Shown here: positions 1 to 8,292 of the stretch, piece after piece
Layout: every line of letters starts with the position of its first letter
Numbering within the stretch: the first letter of the stretch is position 1
DNA from: an uncultured Collinsella sp.
GTDB taxonomy: Bacteria; Actinomycetota; Coriobacteriia; Coriobacteriales; Coriobacteriaceae
DNA: 60,710 bases
Reading direction: 5' to 3'
Assembly (NCBI GenBank): GCA_902496115.1
Contig: CABUZK010000008.1
Location: 1 to 60,710 of the forward strand
Notes under the pieces: generated by a model
The model's input: the letters and a program-made list of their open reading frames with translations, nothing else
Told to the model about the DNA's origin: nothing
Database searches by the model: none
Position numbers and translations under genes: made by a program

Positions 1-12
1 AGCGTCGACCGG

Positions 13-90
13 TCCGCCGTTCGTTAGAACGGCGGAACCCATGGGGCTCGCAGCGTCGAGGGGTTCCGGCGTTTGGTAAAACGCCGGAAC
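13..90 (-). terminator. Two tandem hairpins downstream of the dehydrogenase gene
   Basis: Two hairpins follow the stop codon of the minus-strand dehydrogenase gene. The nearer one (63-90) has a perfect 12-bp stem and a 4-nt loop. The farther one (13-36) has a perfect 10-bp stem and a 4-nt loop. The stems are similar but not identical. Neither is followed by a clear T-run on the minus strand, so they may be 3'-end stabilisers or copies of a short repeat instead of intrinsic terminators. Confidence 0.5.
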
Positions 91-93
91 AAC

Positions 94-1029
94 CTAATGT
101 TCGATCCAGCAGCGCAGGGTCTCGCCGGCCTGCAGGTGACGCAGATTCTCCGCGGCGATGTCGACCACGTTATTGAGCGTCGCGGCCAGGTGGAACCAGC
201 CGGAGACGTGCGGCGTGATGAGCATGTTGGGCGCATCCCACAGGGGGCTTGTCGCAGGCAGCGGCTCGGGGTCGGTGACGTCGACCGCGGCGCCGGAGAG
301 ATGTCCCGACTCCAGAGCGGCAACCAAGTCGTCGGCGACCACAAGATCGCCGCGGCCGCCGTTGGCAAAGAAGGCGCCCGGTTTCATCGCGGCGAAGAAC
401 TCGGCGTTCGCCAAGCCGCGGGTCTCGGGTGTGCTCGGCATGAAGGATGCGACGACGTCTGCCTCTGCCAGGCGCTCAGGTAAGGCGTCCATGCCGTCCA
501 TGTCCTCAAACACAATGGGATAGACGAGCGGATGGCGCTTGATACCGAGGACGTGCGCGCCCATGCTGCGGCAGAGCGTGGCAAAATGGCCGCCGATGTC
601 GCCTGCGCCCAGCACCAGCACGTTGGCGTTTTTGAGCGAGGCAACCGGCCCCAAATCCTCCCAGCGATGCTCGCGCTGCAAATCGTGATAGCCGGGCAGG
701 CGCTTCATCATGGAAAGGACCATGGTAAACATGTGCTCGCTCACGGCCTGACCGTAGGCGCCGATCGAGCAAGACAGCTTAGCTTCAGCCGGCACGGTGC
801 CGGCGGCCAAGTAATCGTCATAGCCGGCGGTCTGCAATTGCAACAGCTGGAGATGCTCGCATGCGGTAAGCAAAGCAGGGTCTATGTTGCCCAAGATCAC
901 GTCGGCGTTGGCGACCTGCTCACGCGTGATGGCGTCGGAGCTCGTGTAGATAAAGTCCTCGCCCGGAGCGCTCGACTCAAGAATTGCGCGATGGCGGTCA
1001 TTGACGGGCAGCAAAACCAGGATGTTCAC
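94..1029 (-). CDS. D-isomer-specific 2-hydroxyacid dehydrogenase family protein
   Basis: The 311-residue product looks like an NAD(P)-dependent 2-hydroxyacid dehydrogenase, a cytoplasmic family that interconverts 2-oxoacids and D-2-hydroxyacids. Visible signs are the Rossmann motif VLGAGDIGGHFA, the NGGRGDLV segment (family N-x-x-R-G), the DPEPLP segment and the TPHVSGW segment that carries the family's catalytic His. The substrate cannot be told from sequence. I chose the GTG at 1029 because a GGAGAGGA ribosome-binding site lies just upstream. A longer in-frame ATG at 1143 is open only because it reads through a dispersed palindrome (1050-1082), and that extension has no family-like content. 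Confidence 0.85.
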   Translation of the reverse strand: MNILVLLPVNDRHRAILESSAPGEDFIYTSSDAITREQVANADVILGNIDPALLTACEHLQLLQLQTAGYDDYLAAGTVPAEAKLSCSIGAYGQAVSEHMFTMVLSMMKRLPGYHDLQREHRWEDLGPVASLKNANVLVLGAGDIGGHFATLCRSMGAHVLGIKRHPLVYPIVFEDMDGMDALPERLAEADVVASFMPSTPETRGLANAEFFAAMKPGAFFANGGRGDLVVADDLVAALESGHLSGAAVDVTDPEPLPATSPLWDAPNMLITPHVSGWFHLAATLNNVVDIAAENLRHLQAGETLRCWIEH

Positions 1030-1049
1030 AAGCAGTCCTCTCCGCTCAG

Positions 1050-1082
1050 CCTGCAAAAAAGGGACGGGTTTGTTTTGGCAGG
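1050..1082. repeat. GGGAC-core palindrome, copy 1
   Basis: The arms CCTGCAAAA and TTTTGGCAGG flank a GGGACGGG core. One base is bulged in the stem. This is one of seven related palindromes in the window (others near 11.03, 20.02, 20.46, 35.5, 37.8 and 40.4 kb). It lies in the leader of the dehydrogenase gene. Confidence 0.75.
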
Positions 1083-1158
1083 TTGTATCAGGCAAAACGT
1101 TCAAATAAAACGCCGGATGCAAGACGGGCGTGCCCGTCAGCATCCGGCGCTCGTACGG

Positions 1159-2046
1159 CTACCAGCTGAGCAGCTCGTAGCCGTCCTCGGTCACCACGAG
1201 CTGTACCTCGCGCTGGGCCGAGTCGCTGCCGTCCTTGGTGCGCACGCACCAGCCGTCGCCCTTGCTAATCTTAATGTCGGGCGCCCCGGCGTTGACCATG
1301 GGCTCGATGGTAAAGACCATGCCCGGAGCCATGATGGTGTCCACATCGGGCGCCTCGGTGGTAAAGCCCACAAACGGGTCCTCGTGGAACTCCTTGCCAA
1401 TGCCGTGTCCGCCGTACTCGCGCACCACGCTAAAGCCGGCGTCCTCGACCGTCTTTTGCACGGCTTCGGCCATAACGGAGAGCGGCAACCATGGCTTGAC
1501 GGCTGCCAAGCCCGCTTCCACGCTGGCGCGGGTGACCTCGACCAGGCGCTGGCGCTCGGCAGAGACCTCACCGATGCAGAACATGCGGCTCGAATCACTA
1601 AAGTAGCCGTCCAGGATCGTGGAGCAGTCGACGTTGATGATGTCGCCCTCGTGCAGCACGTCCGTATCGCAGGGGATACCGTGACAGACCACGTCGTTGA
1701 TTGAGGTGCACACGCTCTTGGGGTAGCCCTCGTAGTTGAGGTCGGCCGGCGTGCCGCCGTGCTCGACGGTGTAGTCGTAGATCATCTGGTCGATCTGGTT
1801 GGTGGTCATGCCCGCGGCGATGTGCTCGCCTACGTAATCGAGCACGCCCACGTTGATGGCGGCCGAGCGCTTGATGCCCTCGATATCGGCGGGCGTCTTG
1901 TAGAGCGTGCGGGGCAGAACCTCCCAGCCCTCTTCCCACAAGCGCTCGAGGCGCTCATCAAAGGTGCTATGGCATTTCTTATATTTTTTGCCGCTGCCGC
2001 ACCAGCAAGCGTCGTTGCGGCCGGGCACGGGTCCTTTGTCAAACAT
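1159..2046 (-). CDS. map: Type I methionine aminopeptidase with N-terminal SEC-C zinc motif
   Basis: This enzyme removes the initiator methionine from nascent proteins in the cytoplasm. The 295-residue product opens with a SEC-C-type zinc motif (C14, C16, C25, H26), which in related long MetAPs is thought to help ribosome association. The pita-bread catalytic domain follows. Its expected residues are all present: H122, metal ligands D140, D151, H214, E248 and E280, and H221. The ATG is preceded by AAAGGAAG. The gene stands alone and not in a ribosomal-protein cluster, as often seen for the SEC-C form. It is transcribed in the same direction as the dehydrogenase gene, 129 bp upstream of that gene's start. 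Confidence 0.95.
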   Translation of the reverse strand: MFDKGPVPGRNDACWCGSGKKYKKCHSTFDERLERLWEEGWEVLPRTLYKTPADIEGIKRSAAINVGVLDYVGEHIAAGMTTNQIDQMIYDYTVEHGGTPADLNYEGYPKSVCTSINDVVCHGIPCDTDVLHEGDIINVDCSTILDGYFSDSSRMFCIGEVSAERQRLVEVTRASVEAGLAAVKPWLPLSVMAEAVQKTVEDAGFSVVREYGGHGIGKEFHEDPFVGFTTEAPDVDTIMAPGMVFTIEPMVNAGAPDIKISKGDGWCVRTKDGSDSAQREVQLVVTEDGYELLSW

Positions 2047-2098
2047 GGCTAACTTCCTTTCATCCGCAGCTAGTATAGCCCACCCACGCGTCTATAAA

Positions 2099-2165
2099 AG
2101 TTGCGGTGATATAGTTCCGATTTAAGCGGTTTAACAGCATAAATAGGAACTATATCACCGCAACT
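2099..2165. repeat. Long palindrome AGTTGCGGTGATATAGTTCC, copy A
   Basis: Perfect 20-bp arms (2099-2118 and 2146-2165) are separated by 27 bp. A second, diverged copy sits at 47806-47872. This copy lies between the 3' end of the radical-SAM gene and the 5' region of map, both on the minus strand, so it could act as a transcript-end hairpin. It has no T-run. Confidence 0.8.
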
Positions 2166-2206
2166 GATGGAGCGGGATGGCGGGCACTAGCTGCTGCGTG
2201 GTTTTG

Positions 2207-2983
2207 CTAGTAGCTCACCTGGCAGGGGATGCCGAGGGCGCGCACGCGTGCGGCGATCGTGTCGAGTACCTCGGGCGCCGCTTTAGTAAGGCCGGCGACC
2301 GGTGTTTCGCGCGCCACCGTGTAAATGGTCGCCTCCTGTGGGCGAATGCGCTCGAGCGCCGCGAGCCAAGGGCCGACGTACTCCTCGCCGGTGTTATCGA
2401 GAGACTTGCCCCGGTGCTCGCCGGTCAAAATGATCGTCTGGATAATGACGTGGCCGTTAAAGCTCGCGAACGTTTCGATCTGGTGCTCTACATCGTAGGG
2501 GCCAACGGGCTGGTCGAGCAGCTGGATAAATGCCGGGTCGACCGTATCGAGCTTGAGGATGTTGTCGTCGACCATCATGAGCGCATCGTGTACCTGGGGA
2601 CGGTCGGCGCGCGTGCCGTTGGAAAGCACGGCAATCTTGGTGTTTGGGGCCAGCTGGTCGCGAAGCGCGACGGCACCGGCGATGGCCTGCGGAAACTCCG
2701 GCGCGGCGGTGGGTTCGCCGTTGCCGGCAAACGTGATTACATCAGGGAGCTCGCCCTCGATTGCCATCTCGTGCAGCTTGGCCTCGAGTGCATCGAGTAC
2801 CACGGCAGCCGTGTTATACGGCTCGTGGCAGGGGCGCTCGGCGTTGAGACCGTTCTCGCAGTAGATGCAGTCGAACGTGCAGATTTTGCCGCTCGCCGGC
2901 ATCATGTTGACACCGAGCGAAAGGCCCAGGCGACGGCTGCGAACGGGCCCAAAGATGGGGCTGGCATTTAAAAACGTAGACAT
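2207..2983 (-). CDS. Radical SAM protein (COG0731/wyosine-synthase-like)
   Basis: The 258-residue product has the radical-SAM cluster motif CX3CX2C at C35, C39 and C42 (CTFDCIYC), so it should bind a 4Fe-4S cluster and cleave S-adenosylmethionine. The surrounding pattern (IFGPVRSRRLG near the N-terminus, then TFAGNGEPT and LSNGT) resembles the COG0731 group, which is related to wyosine-base enzymes but mostly of unknown function in bacteria. I chose the ATG at 2983 because AAGGAG lies nine bases upstream. The next upstream ATG is only three bases from that site. The substrate is unknown. Confidence 0.8.
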   Translation of the reverse strand: MSTFLNASPIFGPVRSRRLGLSLGVNMMPASGKICTFDCIYCENGLNAERPCHEPYNTAAVVLDALEAKLHEMAIEGELPDVITFAGNGEPTAAPEFPQAIAGAVALRDQLAPNTKIAVLSNGTRADRPQVHDALMMVDDNILKLDTVDPAFIQLLDQPVGPYDVEHQIETFASFNGHVIIQTIILTGEHRGKSLDNTGEEYVGPWLAALERIRPQEATIYTVARETPVAGLTKAAPEVLDTIAARVRALGIPCQVSY

Positions 2984-3218
2984 AGGCATATACTCCTTGG
3001 GACAGTTGAGCTTAAGCATAGCATCGGCCTTCATGTGGGTCGCGGGTTTGGGCGCTGTTGTTTAGGCAGAAACCTTGCAATCGGGCGAGTTTTCGAAACC
3101 CTGTCATGAAAGGGTGCGAACCGGGTACAGTAAACGCATTCATGTACACACAAAATGACGCCATCTGACCAAGCCGCACCCCGGCACGGCCTGGTGGTGT
3201 TGACGATGGGAACACAGT

Positions 3219-4016
3219 ATGGATTTTACGGTCGAGAATGCGGGCACTACGATCGCCTGCCGCGAGTATGCCGGCCCGGTTGTATCGTCCGATGCACCCG
3301 CCTTGGTTTGCGTGCACGGTGCCTGCGTCGACGGCGTCTTTTTTGACGCCATCGCCCGCGAGCTCGCCCGTGACTGTCGCGTCATTGCCTACGACCGCCG
3401 CGGTTGCGGCGAGAGCGGCGACGCTGCAGACGGACGCTACGACCTCGCTGCCCAGGCCGCCGACCTACAGGCTGTTATCGAGCATATTGGCGCTCCGGCA
3501 AACGTGCTCGCGCACAGTGCCGGTACGTTGGTGGCCCTGGAGCTTCTCCGTGCAAACCCCGCCATAATCTCGCGTGCGATTCTGCATGAACCCGCCGTGA
3601 CGGATGAGGGCGCCGGCCTGGGCGCGGCCCCGGTTTTGCTCGAGATGATCGCCGCGGGAAAGGTCTCCAGGGCATTACGGGCCTTCCTGGGCGCCATCGG
3701 CGATTCGGACCCTGAGGCCCCCAAGTTAACCGAGGCAGAAGCCAAGCATGCCCTGCGCAACGGCCGCAGCTTCATGGCAAACGAATACGGGATTACTATG
3801 ACCTGCGTTCCCGATTGGGATAGCGTTCGTGCGTCAAAAACGGTGGCCGCCGTGCTCCTGGGCGAGCTCTCGATTGGCACGCCTCGCGAGGCGGGCACAA
3901 GGGTGGCGGCTGAGCTTTTGGACTGTCCACTCGTAATGGTTCCCGGCGCGCACAACGGCCTGCGCGATCGCCCGGGAGCGGCTGCCCAGACTGTCCTTGG
4001 CATCCTGGGGCTCTAA
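3219..4016 (+). CDS. Alpha/beta-fold hydrolase
   Basis: The 265-residue product has the classic alpha/beta-hydrolase layout: the oxyanion-hole motif VHGACVDG (33-39), the strand DRRGCGES, the nucleophile elbow AHSAGT with S100, and a C-terminal H245 in PGAHNG. It has no signal peptide, so it is probably a cytoplasmic esterase, lipase or peptidase-like enzyme. The substrate is not predictable. The ATG has only a weak GATGGGA upstream. It is followed by about 210 bp of non-coding DNA before the next gene and looks monocistronic. Confidence 0.85.
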   Translation: MDFTVENAGTTIACREYAGPVVSSDAPALVCVHGACVDGVFFDAIARELARDCRVIAYDRRGCGESGDAADGRYDLAAQAADLQAVIEHIGAPANVLAHSAGTLVALELLRANPAIISRAILHEPAVTDEGAGLGAAPVLLEMIAAGKVSRALRAFLGAIGDSDPEAPKLTEAEAKHALRNGRSFMANEYGITMTCVPDWDSVRASKTVAAVLLGELSIGTPREAGTRVAAELLDCPLVMVPGAHNGLRDRPGAAAQTVLGILGL

Positions 4017-4227
4017 CACCCGCAATAGCCAAAGCAGGCTTCATCCGCAAACGTTTCGGCATTGTTAACAAATGTGTTCAAAACCTCACGTCTGCGGCTT
4101 CAATCGCGCCGCCTGCCAACTCATAAAAATGTAACAGCATTTACGTGCTTACCTGCATCGGCAAGGTGTTACCCTTGTAACATTTGGAACCCACCGCTAC
4201 CATGCGAAGCTATCGAAAGGGCCCCAT

Positions 4228-6108
4228 ATGCTCAATAATCACGAGGTCAATCTAACCGACGAGGAGGCTGCCGCCGAGGTCGCCCGTGTCGCGAAGACCT
4301 ACCCCGTGGTACACTTACTGTCGGCCGATCAGATTAAGAGCGAGCCTAACTGCCTGCTCGCCGGCGATCGCTGCCCTTGTTTGCGCCAGGCAAGTCTTGA
4401 GGCCTTGACAGATTCCGATGAGGTGTCGGAGCAACTGCTCAACGATGGCGTTGAGTACCGCGCTCGCCTGCGCCCTCTGAAGGTCGAGGGCGAGCCTCAT
4501 GTCCTGCTGATGGTGCGTCCGATCGATGAACAAGAGGCTGCAGAAGAGGACCTTGTCTACACCGACGTGCTGACGAGCGTGCACAATCGCCGATATTACG
4601 AGGAAAAGCTCCGTAGCGCCCGCATGAACGCCGGCGTTGCGATGATCGACCTTGATGATTTTAGGGTCTTCAACGATACGTGTGGCCGTCATGCCGGCGA
4701 CCTTGCGCTCGGTGCCGTGGCGACAGCCATGCGCAGCGGAATCCGTTCGACTGACGAGCTTGTGCGCTATGGCTGCGACAAGTTTGTGGTTGTCATGCCC
4801 AATATTCCCTCCGATGACTTCACCCGTCGCCTGCATCAGGTGTCCGATGCCGTTCGTTCCACGATTATTCCGGGCCATGAGTACGTGAGCTTGACGGCAT
4901 GTGTTGGTGGCGTTCGCATTCATGGCGAGACGGTCGATGAGGGCGTTGGCCGCGCTGTCCAGTTACTGAGCCGCGCTAAGGCAAAAGCCGGTACAGTCGT
5001 GACCGATGCCGATTCCATCGAGGCCTTCCAAAGCGAAAAGCCTTTGGTACTTATTGTCGATGACTCCGAGATGAACCGAGTCATTCTCAGCGAGATGCTC
5101 AAGGACGAGTATTGCATCCTCGAGGCCGACAACGGTCGTACGGCGCTCGACATGGTCGACCGCTATGGTGATGAGTTGTCGCTCGTGCTGCTGGATATTG
5201 TCATGCCGGGCATAAGCGGCTTTGAGGTGCTGGCCGGTCTGTCGCGCCGATCGGTTAGTGACAATCTGCCTGTCATCATGATTTCGAGCGAAGATTCCGA
5301 TGATATGGTTCTGCGCGCGTACGAGCTGGGCGCCTCGGACTATATCAACCGCCCGTTTGACTCCCGTGTCGTGCGCCGCCGTGTAAGCAACACCATCCGC
5401 CTATACGCCAAACAGCGCCGTCTGACGAGCCTGCTGTCCCAGCAGTACAACGAGCGTGTCAAGAACAGTCGCATGCTCATCGACATCATGGCTGGCGTCA
5501 TGGAGCTTCGCAACGGCGAGAGCGGCAGGCACGTTACGAACATCGAAAAGCTGACCGAGCTGCTGCTTGGCTGTCTGGTCCAGCGTAGCGATACCATTTC
5601 CCTTGACAATGAGGAGCGCTCCACGATTGCCCTGGCTTCGGCGCTGCACGATATCGGCAAGATGTCGATTGACGATGCGATTCTCAACAAACCCGGGCGC
5701 CTTACGCCCGAGGAGTTCGAGATTATGAAGACGCATACCACAATCGGCGCCGACATGCTGCTTGAGCTGGGTAGCCATCACGCCGGCAATGCGCTTATGG
5801 AATATGCGTACCAGATTGCGCGTTGGCACCACGAGCGCTGGGACGGCAAGGGTTATCCCGATGGCCTTAAGGGCGACGAAATTCCCATTGCCGCACAGGT
5901 GGTTTCGGTGGCCGACGTGTACGATGCTCTGACGAGCGTGCGCGTGTACAAGGACGCTATCCCGCACAAGGAGGCAATTCAGATGATCCTGGACGGTAAG
6001 TGCGGCACCTTTAACCCGCTGCTGCTCGATTGTCTGCTCGAGGTGCAAGACCAAATTGCCGAGACGTTGGCACGCCCCGCTGACGTCGTCGCGTTTCCCA
6101 CGATTTAG
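4228..6108 (+). CDS. Degenerate GGDEF / receiver / HD-GYP signalling protein
   Basis: The 626-residue product has four parts: an N-terminal PAS-like region (about 20-105), a GGDEF-type domain (about 112-260), a response-regulator receiver (about 272-392, phospho-acceptor D323 in LLDIVMPG) and an HD-GYP domain (about 410-610). The GGDEF signature is replaced by GCDKF (182-186), so cyclase activity is unlikely and the domain may instead bind a nucleotide. The HD-GYP part keeps H474-D475 and HHERWDGKGYP (534-544), so it should hydrolyse cyclic dinucleotides, classically c-di-GMP. An Hpt gene follows after 24 bp and probably supplies the phosphoryl group. No histidine kinase is nearby. The ATG follows GAAAGGG. 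Confidence 0.9.
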   Translation: MLNNHEVNLTDEEAAAEVARVAKTYPVVHLLSADQIKSEPNCLLAGDRCPCLRQASLEALTDSDEVSEQLLNDGVEYRARLRPLKVEGEPHVLLMVRPIDEQEAAEEDLVYTDVLTSVHNRRYYEEKLRSARMNAGVAMIDLDDFRVFNDTCGRHAGDLALGAVATAMRSGIRSTDELVRYGCDKFVVVMPNIPSDDFTRRLHQVSDAVRSTIIPGHEYVSLTACVGGVRIHGETVDEGVGRAVQLLSRAKAKAGTVVTDADSIEAFQSEKPLVLIVDDSEMNRVILSEMLKDEYCILEADNGRTALDMVDRYGDELSLVLLDIVMPGISGFEVLAGLSRRSVSDNLPVIMISSEDSDDMVLRAYELGASDYINRPFDSRVVRRRVSNTIRLYAKQRRLTSLLSQQYNERVKNSRMLIDIMAGVMELRNGESGRHVTNIEKLTELLLGCLVQRSDTISLDNEERSTIALASALHDIGKMSIDDAILNKPGRLTPEEFEIMKTHTTIGADMLLELGSHHAGNALMEYAYQIARWHHERWDGKGYPDGLKGDEIPIAAQVVSVADVYDALTSVRVYKDAIPHKEAIQMILDGKCGTFNPLLLDCLLEVQDQIAETLARPADVVAFPTI

Positions 6109-6132
6109 TTTGACCAAAGGAGTTTTTAATCC

Positions 6133-6489
6133 ATGATTTCCATGCGTGAGGCGTATGAGAAGATCGGCGCCAATTATGATGACGCGTGCGCTCGGCTGAT
6201 GGGCGAGGAAATGCTCGCCCGCTTTGCCCTCAAGTTTTTGGATGACGAGAGCATGGACAAGCTGGAGGCCGCCATGGCGGCGGGAGACGCCGAAGGTGCG
6301 TTTATGGCAGCGCACACGCTCAAGGGCGTGAGCCAAAACCTGGGATTCGATAATCTGTACGAGCCGGCGGTCGTGGTAACCGAAGCACTGCGTGGTGCCG
6401 ATGCCGTTGACGGCGCTCGCGAGGGGATGCATGCGCTGCAGCAGCAATATGCGGCTACGATGTCGGCCCTGCGCGAGGCGGCCGAATAA
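6133..6489 (+). CDS. Hpt (histidine phosphotransfer) domain protein
   Basis: The 118-residue product is a stand-alone Hpt domain with the phosphorylatable H61 in AHTLKGVSQNLG. Such proteins shuttle phosphoryl groups between receivers and hybrid kinases in the cytoplasm. It lies 24 bp after the receiver/HD-GYP gene, has a good AAAGGAG site, and is almost certainly in the same operon. Its likely partner is receiver D323 of that protein. The kinase feeding the relay must be encoded elsewhere. A strong terminator follows at 6535-6571. Confidence 0.9.
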   Translation: MISMREAYEKIGANYDDACARLMGEEMLARFALKFLDDESMDKLEAAMAAGDAEGAFMAAHTLKGVSQNLGFDNLYEPAVVVTEALRGADAVDGAREGMHALQQQYAATMSALREAAE

Positions 6490-6534
6490 GAGCTTGCGAG
6501 CCTTGGGCTGTGTGCCTGTCGCGTATAGGCAAAA

Positions 6535-6571
6535 GGGCGCCCCGCCGGACCATGTGGCCGGCGGGGCGCCC
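6535..6571. terminator. Bidirectional terminator between convergent genes
   Basis: A perfect 14-bp GC-rich stem (6535-6548 with 6558-6571) has a 9-nt loop. AAAA lies on the left and TTAT on the right. It separates the plus-strand Hpt gene from the minus-strand peptidase gene and can serve both. Confidence 0.9.
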
Positions 6572-6594
6572 TTATCTGTTGTGCGGTTGGCGAG

Positions 6595-7404
6595 CTAGCG
6601 GGCCTGCTTTACCTTGGCCGCCGCCTCGACAAACGACTTCCACAGGTTAAAGTCGGTCTCGAGCGTCTTCCACGTATACTCAGGGTGCCATTGCACGCCC
6701 AGGCAGAACGGCTGGCCTTCGACTTCGATGCACTCGGGAACGCCGTCGGTTGCCTTGGCGACCAGGCGCGTGCTCTTACCCAGACGATCGACGCAGCAGT
6801 GATGTGCGGAGTTGGTCTGGATCAGCCTGTGCCCGCCAACCGCGCGCTCCAGCAGCGAGCCCGGCACGACCTCGACAGGATGCACAGGGTCGTTGAGCAC
6901 GTGGGTATGGCGCCACTGCGTGCGGCCCTCGCGCGCGCCTAGGCTCGGCACGTCCATGCACAGGGTGCCACCGGTGGCGACATTGAGCAACTGCGTGCCG
7001 CGGCAGGTGGTAAAGAGCGGCTTCTTGGCGCGAAGTACCTCGTTAACCAGCTTAAACTCAAAACGGTCGCGAATCTCGCAGCACAGCGTGGGGTCGTAAG
7101 GACGCTCGTCGCCCCAGCGTTTGGGGTTGACGTCCGGACCGCCGGGAATGGCGATGCCGTCGGCGATCTCCACGTAATGACGGATAACGTCGACGTCTTC
7201 GGTAATGGACATCTGCAGCGGCAGACCGCCGGCGGCAAGAATGGCGTCGACAAATACGCTCGCAATCTCCTCGTTGGGGGAGAGTGTCTCGCTCAAAAAG
7301 GGCTTCGCTTCTTCCCAGCGTGGTGCTACCAGGATAAGCGGGCGGTCAGCGGGATCGACGTCGACGTGCGGAGTGTAGGACGATGAGGTGCGGGTTCCGA
7401 TCAT
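6595..7404 (-). CDS. Class I glutamine-amidotransferase-like peptidase C26 (gamma-glutamyl hydrolase family)
   Basis: The 269-residue product has the class-I amidotransferase triad C134 (TTCRGTQLLNV), H240 and E242 (QWHPEY), together with the GGPDVNP segment typical of the PuuD-like gamma-glutamyl-GABA hydrolase group. It should cleave gamma-glutamyl amide bonds in the cytoplasm. It is the last gene of a minus-strand unit after the amino-acid ABC transporter genes, 87 bp after the ATPase gene. This suggests it processes an imported gamma-glutamyl compound or acts in glutamate/GABA metabolism. That link is inference. The ribosome-binding site is weak. Confidence 0.85.
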   Translation of the reverse strand: MIGTRTSSSYTPHVDVDPADRPLILVAPRWEEAKPFLSETLSPNEEIASVFVDAILAAGGLPLQMSITEDVDVIRHYVEIADGIAIPGGPDVNPKRWGDERPYDPTLCCEIRDRFEFKLVNEVLRAKKPLFTTCRGTQLLNVATGGTLCMDVPSLGAREGRTQWRHTHVLNDPVHPVEVVPGSLLERAVGGHRLIQTNSAHHCCVDRLGKSTRLVAKATDGVPECIEVEGQPFCLGVQWHPEYTWKTLETDFNLWKSFVEAAAKVKQAR

Positions 7405-7491
7405 GGGTGCGGCTTTCGAATCCGGGTGGACATGGCACAGGGGCGGCGCAGGACAAACGCTGGTGATGAATTTGCCCGCGTGACAATTGGG

Positions 7492-8256
7492 TTAGTGGCC
7501 CTTAATGGAGTTGAGGAAGTCCTGGGCGCGCTTGGTCTGGGGGTGGTCGAAGAACTCGTCGGGCGTGCCGGTTTCCACGATCTGGCCGTCGGCCATAAAC
7601 ACGACGCGATCGGCAACGCGGCGGGCGAAGTTCATCTCGTGCGTGATGACGATCATCGTCATGCCCTGCTGAGCCAGACGGACCATGACCTCGAGCACCT
7701 CGTTGATCATTTCGGGGTCAAGGGCGCTCGTGGGCTCGTCAAAAAGCATGGCCTTGGGTTGCATGGCAAGCGAGCGGGCGATGGCTACGCGCTGCTGCTG
7801 GCCGCCCGAGAGCTGTGCGGGCACCTTATCGGCCTGCTCGGCAACGCCCACGCGGCCCAGCAGGTCCATGGCGCGCTCACGAGCTTCCTCCTTGGAGACG
7901 CCCAGCACATCGACCGGTCCCAGCATGACGTTCTGCAGTACGGTCATATGTGCAAACAGGTTGAACTGCTGAAATACCATGCCCAACTCGGCACGCATGC
8001 GGGCAAGATCCTTGCCTTCCTGTGGCAGGGGCTCGCCCTCGATGAGGATCTCGCCTGAGTCGATGGTTTCCAGGCGATTGATGGTTCGGCACATGGTCGA
8101 CTTGCCCGAGCCCGAGGGTCCGATCACAACGACGACCTCGCCGCGGTCGACCGAGAGATTGATGTCGTTGAGAACGTGCAGATCGCCGTAGTGCTTATCG
8201 ACGTGCCTGAGCTCGATCAGCGGCTGATTGCCGGTGGAAGAGGTGCTCTGTGCCAT
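7492..8256 (-). CDS. Polar amino acid ABC transporter ATP-binding protein (GlnQ/GltL type)
   Basis: The 254-residue product is a complete ABC ATPase: Walker A GPSGSGKST (46-54), Q-loop in VFQQFNLF, signature LSGGQQQR (149-156), Walker B MLFDEPTSALD, and the H-loop in VITHEM. The pattern matches the polar-amino-acid uptake subfamily. It drives import at the inner face of the membrane together with the two permeases and the binding lipoprotein encoded just upstream on the same strand. The gap to the preceding permease gene is 36 bp. Confidence 0.95.
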   Translation of the reverse strand: MAQSTSSTGNQPLIELRHVDKHYGDLHVLNDINLSVDRGEVVVVIGPSGSGKSTMCRTINRLETIDSGEILIEGEPLPQEGKDLARMRAELGMVFQQFNLFAHMTVLQNVMLGPVDVLGVSKEEARERAMDLLGRVGVAEQADKVPAQLSGGQQQRVAIARSLAMQPKAMLFDEPTSALDPEMINEVLEVMVRLAQQGMTMIVITHEMNFARRVADRVVFMADGQIVETGTPDEFFDHPQTKRAQDFLNSIKGH

Positions 8257-8292
8257 GGTGCTCGGCTCCTTATGACTCGAAATGGTAAAGTG

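Noticed and set aside
1030..1143. N-terminal extension of the dehydrogenase from an ATG at 1143
   Set aside because: It runs through a dispersed palindrome and lacks a ribosome-binding site. The GTG at 1029 has one.
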